Of a stretch of DNA of 64,000 bases, positions 1-7,026 are shown in pieces. The first letter of the stretch is position 1, and every line of letters begins with the position of its first letter. The notes under the pieces were generated by a model. That model was not told where the DNA came from. It did not search any database and saw only the letters and a list, made by a program, of their open reading frames with translations. The stretch is from Paracoccus lichenicola (GTDB lineage: Bacteria > Pseudomonadota > Alphaproteobacteria > Rhodobacterales > Rhodobacteraceae): NCBI RefSeq assembly GCF_009708075.1, contig NZ_WMBT01000001.1, positions 124,001 to 188,000 on the forward strand, given 5' to 3'. The position numbers and the translations under genes are program-made.

Positions 1-330
1 ACCATGCAGCACCTGCACGACGATGGGCTGCCGGTCTTTGCCTTTCCGCAGCGCCCGCTGACGATGGGCGTTGCCGCCGGTGACATGGAGAGGATCGTCA
101 CCGGGCGGCTGATCCGCCACGATGGCGACCCCGTGCAGCGCCATCACTTCGAGAACGTGGTGACATCGCGCAACCCGACCAGCGGCCTTGTCAGGATGCA
201 CAAGGCCCGCACCGCCAGCCGGATCGACGCTGCCGTGGCATCTGCCATGGCCGTGTCCCGCGCCACGACCGCCCATAACCAGAAATCCCGATATGACAGC
301 CCCGAAGTTTCGGGCCTGTTTGTTATTTAA
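1..330 (+). CDS. Phage terminase large subunit, C-terminal part (5' end outside window)
   Basis: The frame is open from base 1 and gives about 109 residues. They match the end of the nuclease domain of Terminase_1-type large subunits: an FPQ element after the DGLPVF stretch, a region like the 'leftover DNA fragment' part of the domain, and the closing RIDAAVASAMAVSRA helix. TerL packages DNA into the prohead as an ATPase and nuclease. The ATPase part would lie upstream. The gene ends only 14 bases before the tape measure gene; in intact phages portal, protease, capsid and tail-tube genes come between, so a large deletion is inferred just downstream. The ATG at position 4 is probably an internal methionine. 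Confidence 0.72.
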   Translation, partial: TMQHLHDDGLPVFAFPQRPLTMGVAAGDMERIVTGRLIRHDGDPVQRHHFENVVTSRNPTSGLVRMHKARTASRIDAAVASAMAVSRATTAHNQKSRYDSPEVSGLFVI

Positions 331-344
331 AAAGTGAGACAACC

Positions 345-2891
345 ATGAATGCAGTAACGCCCGGCCTGATTATCGACGTTGAAGCGAGAATCAACAAACT
401 CGAAAGAAGCTTGAAAATCGCCAATGAGAAACAGCGACGTGCCGCCGATCAAATGGAAAGGCGAGCGAAACAATCCGCCGATAAAATCAATGCCACCTAC
501 GGCCAGATGGGCAACGGCATTGCCGCACAATTCGGAAAGCTGCAAGGGCTGACCCTGCCTTTCCTTGGTGGTCTGGCAGGTGGCATTGCTGCCGGTGGTG
601 CAACTGCCCTGATTGGCAACCTGAACCAAGTCGCCGAAGGCATGGCCAATATCGGCAATGAGGCTGCCCGTGCTGGTCTATCAACGCAGGCTTTTCAAGA
701 ATGGTCATTCCTGGCGAAACAGAACCGGATCGACGTTGACGCCCTGATTGATGGTTTCAAAGAACTGAACCTGCGCGCTGACGAATACATTGTGACCGGC
801 GTTGGCCCTGCCGCCGAAGCTTTCACCCGGCTTGGCTATCGTGCCGACGACCTGAAGCAGAAGCTGAAAGACCCTTCGGCCCTGATGTTGGAGATCCTTG
901 GCCGGCTTCAGAGTCTGGACAAGGCCGCGCAGATCAGGATCGCGGATGAGGTTTTCGGCGGCACCGGTGGCGAGCGCTTTGTGGAATTGCTGGCCCAAGG
1001 TCAGGGCGCGCTGCGGGCGACTATCGACAGGGCGCACGAAACTGGCGCGGTGCTGGATGCCGAGCTGATCGCGAAAGCGGACCAGATCAACCGCAAGTTT
1101 AGCGAGTTGACCACCGGCGCGGCCAACTTTGCCAAGGCAGCGGTGGTCAACTTGGCCGCTGCTGGCACCGAACTGACTGACTTCCGCGCCCGGCTTGACG
1201 GCATCTTTGACTCCGAGGCCGAAGGGCGCGCCGTCCTGGGTGATGAACTCTATGACACCCTGTCCCGTGACCGTGACGCGGTGGACGATCAGGCCGAAGC
1301 CCTGACCCGATTGAATGAACGCTATTCCACCCTTGCCGAGGAAGCAGGCCGCGCGGGCGTGGCGATGCTGGATGCCATCAGCAGGCTCGACAGCTTGGGC
1401 TATGACACGGCAGCCGATGCCCTGCGCGTGGCCTATGAGCAGATGCAGAACCTGGTTCAAGCCTTCCACGATGGCGAGATCAGCGGCGAGGATTTCACGA
1501 CGCAGCTTGGCGAGATCGAAGCCGCGGCGTCCCATGCCTTTGCCACCCTAGAGGCGGGCGACCGCGTTCAATTCTCTGGCGTCATGAGCCAGCTTTCCCG
1601 CCTTGGCGGCGTGATCGCCTCTGTCACCAGCTTGGCGAACAGCATGGGCGCGGCCATTGCCCGCGCGGCTGGCACGGCACCGGACCAGAAGGCCACGCAG
1701 GCCATGCGGGACCGGCATGCAGCCGAGGCCGCCAGCATGGATTCCATGGAGGTGCAACGCGAGGCCCTGGATGGCTTCACCCAGGCCGAACAGGCGCGCA
1801 ATGCCGCCACTAGCGAACAACTGGCCCTGCAACGCGAGATCGAGGCCGTCAGGAGGCGCGCAGGCGAGTCTGGAGCGACCCTGACCGATCAACAGGCCAC
1901 AGAGACCGCACAAGCCGCCATCGCTGCCGAGGAGGCCCGCGCAGCCGCTGACAGGGCATCCCGCGTCGGTGGTGCCAGCAAGCCCGCCGGTGGCGGTGGT
2001 GGATCGACCCGCGAGAAGCTGGATGAATTCGCCCGCGAGGCCCAGGCCATTAAAGACAAGACCGCAGCCCTTCAAATCGAAACCCAAATCCTTGCCACCG
2101 TCGCGGCCAGTAATAACCAATATGGCGATGCTCTGGAATTCGCCCGGCAGAAAGCCGAATTGCTTCATGCTGCCCAACAGGCCGGAAAACAGATCACGCC
2201 CGAACTGATCGCGCAAATCGACCAACTGGCGCAAGGTTATGTGACTGCCGGTCTTAATGCCGAGGAAGCCGCCGCGAAACTTGACCGGATCAAGGATCAA
2301 TCCGACAGGGGAAAGAATGCCCTTGAAGGAATGTTCGGCAGCATCCTGGATGGCTCCAAATCCGCGAAAGAAGCCATTGCCGATCTGCTGATGGAAATTG
2401 CCAAGGCGCAAATGATGAAGCTGATCTTTCAGATTCCCGGCATGAGCGGGCTTTCGTCCAGTGTCGGCGGAATGCTTGGAGGATATGCCCAGGGCGGATA
2501 TACAGGCGACGGCGGCAAATATGAACCGGCGGGCGTGGTCCATAAAGGCGAATACGTTTTCTCGAAAGAGACGGTTCAGCGCCTTGGCGCAGACAACCTT
2601 GAGAGACTGCACCAGAGCGCCCGCAAGGGCTATGCAGACGGCGGGCTGGTCAGTGCAGCCGGAAGGGCCACAAAGGCCACCAGCGGTCAAAGTAGAGCCT
2701 CTGCGGGGGCATCCGCGCCGGTGGTGACGATCAACAGCCCGGTCACAGTGAACGCCAGCGGCGGAACGCCCGAACAGAATGCCGATCTGGCAAAACAGGT
2801 CAGCGCCGAAACGGAACGGGCGATGCGCGGGCTGGTGCAGCAAGAGCTGGTCAAGCAGATGAGACCCGGTGCGATGCTGGGGAGGCGTTGA
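345..2891 (+). CDS. Phage tail tape measure protein
   Basis: The 848-residue protein has the make-up of a lambda gpH-type tape measure protein, which sets siphophage tail length and lines the tube. Residues about 10-50 are a charged coiled-coil helix. A Gly/Ala-rich hydrophobic stretch at about 65-90 (LPFLGGLAGGIAAGGATALI) could be a membrane-insertion segment. The middle is long, Ala-rich and helical. The last 150 residues carry the conserved tape-measure end: a hydrophobic helix near MKLIFQIPGMSG, then Gly-rich YAQGGYTGDGGKYEPAG and VHKGEYVFSKETVQ. Start is the ATG after a weak purine-rich site (AAAGTGAGAC). It looks intact, though no other tail-tube gene remains upstream. Confidence 0.85.
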   Translation: MNAVTPGLIIDVEARINKLERSLKIANEKQRRAADQMERRAKQSADKINATYGQMGNGIAAQFGKLQGLTLPFLGGLAGGIAAGGATALIGNLNQVAEGMANIGNEAARAGLSTQAFQEWSFLAKQNRIDVDALIDGFKELNLRADEYIVTGVGPAAEAFTRLGYRADDLKQKLKDPSALMLEILGRLQSLDKAAQIRIADEVFGGTGGERFVELLAQGQGALRATIDRAHETGAVLDAELIAKADQINRKFSELTTGAANFAKAAVVNLAAAGTELTDFRARLDGIFDSEAEGRAVLGDELYDTLSRDRDAVDDQAEALTRLNERYSTLAEEAGRAGVAMLDAISRLDSLGYDTAADALRVAYEQMQNLVQAFHDGEISGEDFTTQLGEIEAAASHAFATLEAGDRVQFSGVMSQLSRLGGVIASVTSLANSMGAAIARAAGTAPDQKATQAMRDRHAAEAASMDSMEVQREALDGFTQAEQARNAATSEQLALQREIEAVRRRAGESGATLTDQQATETAQAAIAAEEARAAADRASRVGGASKPAGGGGGSTREKLDEFAREAQAIKDKTAALQIETQILATVAASNNQYGDALEFARQKAELLHAAQQAGKQITPELIAQIDQLAQGYVTAGLNAEEAAAKLDRIKDQSDRGKNALEGMFGSILDGSKSAKEAIADLLMEIAKAQMMKLIFQIPGMSGLSSSVGGMLGGYAQGGYTGDGGKYEPAGVVHKGEYVFSKETVQRLGADNLERLHQSARKGYADGGLVSAAGRATKATSGQSRASAGASAPVVTINSPVTVNASGGTPEQNADLAKQVSAETERAMRGLVQQELVKQMRPGAMLGRR

Positions 2892-2892
2892 C

Positions 2893-3243
2893 ATGGCCCT
2901 TGATGTTTTCCAGCCGCCCATGCGCCCAAGCCCCGGCACCGGCCATGCCCCCGAGGTGAACCTGCGCAAGGCTTCATTCGGCGACGGCTATGTGCAGGCA
3001 TCACCGGCGGGCTTGAACCATATCCGGTGCGTCATTTCCTTCAGATGGGACTACCTGACCTTAAACGAGGCCAGAACCATCGAAGGCTTTCTGATCGCGC
3101 AGGGCGGATACGTTCCCTTCTACTACACCCTGAACGGCGAGGCGACGCCCCGCAAATGGACCTGCGCGGAATGGTCCCTGACCGAGGGCTACCCGTGCCG
3201 GTTCACGGCCACCTTCAAGGAAGACTTCACCACGGCTTCTTAG
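2893..3243 (+). CDS. Phage minor tail protein, lambda gpM-like
   Basis: The 116-residue product fits the Phage_min_tail family (lambda gpM, a tail-tip component). It has the conserved FGDGY near residue 32, then a central FRWDYLTLNEA helix, a YVPFYYTLNG strand pair and a C-terminal RFTATFKEDF strand. The start at 2893 is chosen over the upstream in-frame 2869 because GGAGG lies 7 bases before this ATG and the previous gene stops at 2891. The order tape measure then gpM is the lambda order; gpL, gpK, gpI and gpJ should follow but do not, so the tail cluster is broken after this gene. Confidence 0.8.
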   Translation: MALDVFQPPMRPSPGTGHAPEVNLRKASFGDGYVQASPAGLNHIRCVISFRWDYLTLNEARTIEGFLIAQGGYVPFYYTLNGEATPRKWTCAEWSLTEGYPCRFTATFKEDFTTAS

Positions 3244-3637
3244 GATGCCAATGATTGGCTGTGTCATTTTTGCACTTGTGGCAATGCAGAAAGATCACTA
3301 TTCTAGAGCTAAGTCTAAGTTGCCCTATGAGACCTGGCTCGGCAAAGCGCCCCATCTCGCAGCAAAGACACTCGGTCGGTTCTAATCAACCCGGCCTTGT
3401 TCGCACCTAGCCTTGGGCAATGATCCCGCAGAAAGCCGAATACGAGACGGTGCGCGGAGACGGGTTAGCTAGGGACTCGCAGGTTAGATCGCCCCAGATC
3501 GCACCCCGATGGAGAACATTGGACGCACTTGGGCGGTTGCTTCCCGGCACAGCCAGATAGCACCAGAAAAGATGACGGCTCTGTCCCCGCGTGTGACACC
3601 CGTCAGACATGGGTTGGGTTGTAGGCAAGCCGCCCGT

Positions 3638-3685
3638 GTTGCGCAGCCTTCGGGCTGCAACCGCATGGCCGAAAGGCCGAATGCG
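3638..3685 (+). repeat. Two adjacent hairpins with TTCG and GAAA loops
   Basis: Bases 3638-3661 fold as an arm ending CAGCC, loop TTCG, arm GGCTG then CAAC. Bases 3662-3685 fold as CGCATGGCC, loop GAAA, GGCC, a two-base bulge and ATGCG. UUCG and GNRA tetraloops are the most stable RNA loops, and two in a row suggest a structured transcript. No T-run follows. Confidence 0.45.
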
Positions 3686-3773
3686 CCGAATATCGCCGGG
3701 ACAACGGATGCCGCCCGGTCGCCTTGATAAGCAGGTTCGGTTCACCACTCCGACGGAAAGATCCCCGCCGAGC

Positions 3774-3848
3774 ATTCCCCCTGATGGATAGACAATCGCC
3801 AGAGCATCAGCTTTGGCTTATTAAGGTTGTTTATCCATCGGGGGGAAT
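3774..3848. repeat. 75-bp element bounded by a near-perfect 22-base inverted repeat
   Basis: Bases 3774-3795 and 3827-3848 are inverted copies with two mismatches. The outer 17 bases (ATTCCCCCTGATGGATA and its partner) differ at one position. A 31-base AT-rich spacer separates the arms. The size and symmetry fit a small transposon-derived element, a recombinase arm site or a decayed attachment site. No clear flanking target duplication was seen. Confidence 0.45.
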
Positions 3849-3932
3849 AGTCATCTCAGGAAAGCCCATATAAAAGAAACATGATAACGATTGAATACAG
3901 GTTCCGGCAGGCAGTGTAAGAACGTCGGGCGA

Positions 3933-3993
3933 GCGCCGAAGGCGCGAAGACCGGCAAGGCCCGCAGGGCCGCGCAGGCGAGGCGCGAAGCGCC
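3933..3993. repeat. Cluster of three short G/C hairpins
   Basis: Three 5-bp stems with three-base loops follow one another: GCGCC-GAA-GGCGC at 3933-3945, GGCCC-GCA-GGGCC at 3958-3970 and GGCGC-GAA-GCGCC at 3981-3993. The first and third are related. The cluster lies between AT-rich flanks. Function is unknown; the hairpins could be structured RNA or the end of a decayed gene. Confidence 0.4.
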
Positions 3994-4088
3994 GAGTTAT
4001 GGGAAACCAGTATATTTGGGAAAGACTCTTGAAGATACCATTTTCCCAATATAGGTTGTTTTTACCGGATTGATTACCCGGTCATGAT

Positions 4089-4127
4089 AACCCGCCACCA
4101 ACTCGTCACTGGTGGCGGGTTTATTTT
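4089..4127 (+). terminator. Rho-independent terminator
   Basis: A perfect 12-bp stem (AACCCGCCACCA with TGGTGGCGGGTT) closes a 9-base loop and is followed by TTATTTTT. The T-run on this strand only makes it a rightward terminator, presumably for a prophage transcript. No surviving gene lies directly upstream. Confidence 0.8.
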
Positions 4128-4313
4128 TGCGACTATCATGACAATGAAATAGGTTGATGCCTAACTGCCTATCTAGGTAAAAATGCGACCGGAACGGCTA
4201 TTTATTTCTTGCACTTTCTATCACTTTGACTCTTGCGGCCTAAATCAACTCTTTATAGACTATTGAATACCGACCAATGGAATGGCGGCAATACAACGAG
4301 TTGGACAGTGAAG

Positions 4314-4499
4314 ATGACGAACAAGAACGTGGACAGGGTTTCGATTACGACCCGCGAAGGCTTAGTCTTCGATATTCCCTTCGGCCATGAAGGCATGAGC
4401 GTGGATGCGCGACTGTCGATGGTCCGCAAAGCATTCGAAGATGCTTTCGGGCTGTTTGAGGAAGTGCTGACAGTTGGCCATGTGTCCGGCGTGGCTTGA
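4314..4499 (+). CDS. Small orphan protein in the prophage remnant, unknown function
   Basis: The frame gives a 61-residue acidic protein starting MTNKNVDRVSITTREG. It reads as a short beta hairpin (RVSITTREGLVFDIPFG) followed by an amphipathic helix (LSMVRKAFEDAFGLFEEVL). No family was recognised. An upstream in-frame TTG at 4233 would extend it to 88 residues, but the added residues are low-complexity; the ATG was preferred although its ribosome site (ACAGTGAAG) is weak. A rightward terminator ends just upstream, so it needs its own promoter. It could be a small phage regulator or a moron gene. Confidence 0.4.
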   Translation: MTNKNVDRVSITTREGLVFDIPFGHEGMSVDARLSMVRKAFEDAFGLFEEVLTVGHVSGVA

Positions 4500-4815
4500 C
4501 GAATTCAGATAGGGTCTGGCTCGACCCTGCGCTTTAAGAGGCCGCGAACAGGGCTGCGATCAGACGGTAAGTGCGCGGCACGTTCAGGCCAAACCCCGTC
4601 ACGACATGGCCGAGCGTTCCTTGCACGGCGCGATGTCGAAACAAGGCCCCGGTGCTGCCGCAGGCATCGGGGCTTTTTCATAGAGCCAAATTTTTCCCGC
4701 ATCCCATGAGACGATCCGGTCGGGCAGGACTACCACGAACATATCCAGGTCGCGAAGGGCGGGAAGTAGCTATCCCGCCCGATCTGGAAACACTGTGGCC
4801 TGGATGGAGATCAAC
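4500..4815. other. Gene-free spacer in the prophage remnant
   Basis: Open frames on either strand here have no family resemblance or ribosome site. The only clear element is the terminator at 4646-4679. The segment separates two orphan genes that seem to be transcribed independently. Confidence 0.5.
4646..4679 (+). terminator. Rho-independent terminator
   Basis: GCCCCGGTGC at 4646-4655 pairs with GCATCGGGGC at 4664-4673 (one G.T pair) around an 8-base loop, followed by TTTTT. It would end rightward transcription through the small orphan gene at 4314-4499. Confidence 0.72.
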
Positions 4816-5514
4816 ATGATCAATGAGACGCGGGCAGCATTGCCGCCAGAATTCCGAAACTACCTTGACGAACATGATGGCATGATGGTGTTTCATCATC
4901 CGTTCGCCATCCGTGTAGGGATGAAGCCGGACATGGTGCCGAGTGTCCTGGATTGGATCAGGGACGCACAAGCCGGCTTCGACGCCTGTTGTGCCGCCAA
5001 AAATTGGACCTGCGCCCTTCTATGGGTGATGCGCCCTTATCGGCTCGAATACCTAGAGAAGCTGATCGACATGCACGGCATCCAACGCCTTCTACTTGCT
5101 GTCGGCTATGTCTGGTCTGATACGGAAAGCGCGTATGATGAGAGCGAGACCTGGGACTGGATATGGTCGCGCGTCAAATGGCGCAAGGACGGCCAACTTC
5201 GCAAGACACGCGACCGGGTAATGAGCCTGGAGGAGCGGGCGTTCCTTGCGTCCTTGCCTTCTACCATCCGCGTCTATCGCGGCTTCTGTGGCGAGGGTGG
5301 AGAACATGGCTTTTCCTGGACCCTAGACCGGGAACAAGCGGAATGGTTCGCGCGCCGCTTCCCCGAAGATGGTCTGCCCTATGTCGCGGCTGTGACGATC
5401 AGCAAGGCAGATGCACTCGCATACTTCGACCGCGAGAAGGAGATTGTTCTCGACCCTTGGAGCCTGGACCAGATCAAGATCGAAGGACTACCGCTTGATC
5501 GGCAAGCTGCCTGA
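4816..5514 (+). CDS. Orphan protein with possible ADP-ribosyltransferase-like C-terminal half
   Basis: The 232-residue product has an N-terminal helical half with many Trp/His/Tyr residues (DEHDGMMVFHHPF; WDWIWSRVKWRK). Its C-terminal half carries in order RVYRGFCGE, GFSWTLDREQAEWFARRF and REKEIVLDP. That order, an Arg in an xYRG strand, an (S/T)-rich strand before a helix, then an ExE pair, resembles the R-S-E signature of ADP-ribosyltransferase folds. This is a motif reading, not a proven homology. Start is the ATG at 4816 because GGAG sits 7 bases upstream; earlier in-frame GTG and ATG codons lack one. It is a lone gene next to the integration site, a typical place for phage cargo such as a toxin, host modifier or defence effector. 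Confidence 0.55.
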   Translation: MINETRAALPPEFRNYLDEHDGMMVFHHPFAIRVGMKPDMVPSVLDWIRDAQAGFDACCAAKNWTCALLWVMRPYRLEYLEKLIDMHGIQRLLLAVGYVWSDTESAYDESETWDWIWSRVKWRKDGQLRKTRDRVMSLEERAFLASLPSTIRVYRGFCGEGGEHGFSWTLDREQAEWFARRFPEDGLPYVAAVTISKADALAYFDREKEIVLDPWSLDQIKIEGLPLDRQAA

Positions 5515-5542
5515 CTACCCGACCCAACAACAACGACATGAC

Positions 5543-5574
5543 GCCCCGAGCGCATCCCGCTTCGAGGCTTTCTC
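5543..5574 (+). terminator. Weak candidate terminator after the orphan gene
   Basis: GCCCCGAGCG pairs imperfectly with CGCTTCGAGGC (one bulge) and is followed by TTTCTC. It lies 29 bases after the preceding stop codon. The T-run is short. Confidence 0.35.
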
Positions 5575-5681
5575 ATATCCGCCGACTCGCCCATCTGAGC
5601 CGGTCAGATGGGCCGCCAAACTGTTCCGGTTGCGTCAGCATCTGCCTGAATAACCGGTTGTTTTCATTCAATAAAATGAAA

Positions 5682-5756
5682 TGGCTGGGGCGGTAGGATT
5701 CGAACCTACGGTACACGGTACCAAAAACCGATGCCTTACCACTTGGCCACGCCCCA
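5682..5756 (-). tRNA. tRNA-Gln (anticodon TTG)
   Basis: The minus strand folds as a full cloverleaf. The 7-bp acceptor stem pairs TGGGGCG with CGCCCCA, followed by discriminator G and an encoded CCA at 5682-5684. The D-loop has CCAAGTGGTAAGG, the anticodon stem-loop has TTTTTGG centred on TTG, and the T-loop is GGTTCGAATCC. The sequence closely follows bacterial tRNA-Gln(UUG). Its 3' end faces the prophage remnant, consistent with tRNA 3'-end integration. Confidence 0.97.
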
Positions 5757-5768
5757 ACTGTGAGCGGG

Positions 5769-5797
5769 TGAATAGCCAAGGCCGCGCGGGGGTGCAA
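5769..5797 (-). promoter_or_regulatory. Probable sigma-70 promoter of tRNA-Gln
   Basis: On the minus strand TTGCAC (5797-5792) and TATTCA (5774-5769) are separated by 17 bases. Transcription would start a few bases before the tRNA at 5756. Sequence match and spacing are good; no experiment supports it here. Confidence 0.55.
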
Positions 5798-5850
5798 GAC
5801 GAAAAATCACAAAACTTGCCTGTCGGGTGATGGCGCATTATGCGGCCCGG

Positions 5851-7026
5851 ATGGAACAGGTCGATCTGCTGATATTGGGTGCCGGAGCGGCGGGATTGTT
5901 CTGCGCAGGCTCGGCCCTGCGCCAGGGGCGGCGCGTGGTGGTGCTGGATCATGCCCAGGGTCCGGGCGAGAAGATCCGCATCTCGGGCGGGGGGCGGTGC
6001 AATTTCACCAATCTTGCGACCGCCCCGGATCGGTTCCTGTCGCGGAACCCCCGGTTTGCCGCCAGCGCGCTGTCGCGATTCACCGCATCCGATTTCGTGC
6101 GCCTCGTGGATCGCGCCGGGATCGTTTGGCACGAAAAGACGCAAGGGCAGCTTTTCTGCGACGGCAAGGCGACGCAGATCACCCGGATGCTGCTGGACCG
6201 GATGGACGGCGCCGGGTTGCGGATGCAGACGGCGCTGCACGCTGTCCGCCATGACGGGACAGGCTTTGTCGTCGAAACCTCGGGCGGGACGATCCACGCA
6301 GCGCAGGTGGTGGTGGCGACGGGCGGCAAGTCGATCCCGAAGATCGGCGCGACGGGCATCGCCTATGACATCGCGGCCCAGTTCGGCCTGCGCTTGGTCG
6401 AGACGCGCGCCGCCCTTGTGCCCCTGACCTTTGCCGAACAGGAACTGGCCTTGTGCCGCCCGCTGGCCGGCGTCTCGGTCGAGGCCGAGATCCGTCATGG
6501 CGGCGGACGGTTCCGGGATGCGCTGCTGTTCACGCATCGCGGTCTCAGCGGGCCGGTGATCCTGCAAATCTCCAGCTATTGGCAGCCCGGAGAGACGCTG
6601 CAGATCGACCTTGCCCCCGGCCGGGACATCGCGGCGGAACTGAAGACTGCCCGGGGCCAGTCGGGGCGCGCGGCCGTGGCCTCGGCGCTTGGCCGCGCCC
6701 TGCCCGCCCGTCTGGCCGCGGCGATCTGCGACGAGATGGGGTTCACGCAAGCCCGGCTGGCCGATCAGCCGAATGCGCGGTTGGAGGCCATCGGCGCGCG
6801 GGTCAACCATTGGCAGATGCGCCCGGTCGGCTCGGAAGGCTATCGCACGGCCGAGGTGACGCTGGGCGGCATCGACACGCGCGACTTGGACGCGCGGACG
6901 ATGCAGGCGCGCACCGTGCCGGGGTTGTTCTTCATCGGCGAATGCGTCGATGTGACGGGCTGGCTGGGGGGATACAATTTCCAGTGGGCCTGGGCCTCGG
7001 CGGATGCGGCGGGCCGCGCGGCCTAG
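5851..7026 (+). CDS. HI0933/BaiN-family NAD(P)/FAD-dependent oxidoreductase
   Basis: The 391-residue flavoprotein begins with the dinucleotide-binding motif LLILGAGAAGLFCAG, followed by the family-specific EKIRISGGGRCNFTN. The middle carries VVVATGGKSIPKIGATG, and the end GLFFIGECVDVTGWLGGYNFQWA closes the FAD site. These are the diagnostic motifs of the HI0933/YhiN/BaiN family. The physiological substrate is unknown for most members; BaiN of gut clostridia acts in bile-acid dehydroxylation, which does not transfer to this organism. Upstream ATG (5830) and GTG (5827) starts would add 7-8 residues; 5851 places the FAD strand at the usual position. The stop overlaps convergent kdsA by four bases (CTAG). 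Confidence 0.88.
   Translation: MEQVDLLILGAGAAGLFCAGSALRQGRRVVVLDHAQGPGEKIRISGGGRCNFTNLATAPDRFLSRNPRFAASALSRFTASDFVRLVDRAGIVWHEKTQGQLFCDGKATQITRMLLDRMDGAGLRMQTALHAVRHDGTGFVVETSGGTIHAAQVVVATGGKSIPKIGATGIAYDIAAQFGLRLVETRAALVPLTFAEQELALCRPLAGVSVEAEIRHGGGRFRDALLFTHRGLSGPVILQISSYWQPGETLQIDLAPGRDIAAELKTARGQSGRAAVASALGRALPARLAAAICDEMGFTQARLADQPNARLEAIGARVNHWQMRPVGSEGYRTAEVTLGGIDTRDLDARTMQARTVPGLFFIGECVDVTGWLGGYNFQWAWASADAAGRAA

Larger units (their letters stand above)
3244..4313. other. About 1.07 kb gap without a supportable gene; structured DNA
   Basis: No open frame here resembles a known protein. The stretch holds several hairpins: 3638-3661 (TTCG loop), 3662-3685 (GAAA loop), a 22-base imperfect inverted repeat (3774-3795 with 3827-3848), three short G/C hairpins at 3933-3993, and a terminator at 4089-4127. 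Base composition swings from GC-rich (3900-4000) to AT-rich (3820-3900, 4000-4080 and 4140-4260), unlike the flanking chromosome. It is probably scar tissue of the lost late prophage genes. Confidence 0.6.
1..5681. mobile_element. Decayed lambdoid prophage remnant abutting tRNA-Gln
   Basis: Three recognisable phage genes (large terminase end, tape measure protein, gpM-like tail protein) lie on the plus strand, followed by a gene-poor stretch with terminators, hairpins and two orphan genes. The block ends one base before the CCA end of a tRNA-Gln gene that points into it, a classic integration target. Portal, capsid, head-tail joining and later tail genes are absent, and no integrase, repressor or lysis gene is seen, so it is a remnant. 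The left border lies outside the window. The tRNA boundary as attachment site is inferred. Confidence 0.72.

Noticed and set aside
3831..4049. 72-residue leftward frame over the hairpin cluster
   Set aside because: It begins in the AT-rich flank and ends in the inverted repeat. Low-complexity translation of hairpins, no family.
4505..4702. 65-residue leftward frame in the prophage gap
   Set aside because: It runs through the terminator stem, has no ribosome site, and its Arg/Pro-rich sequence matches nothing.
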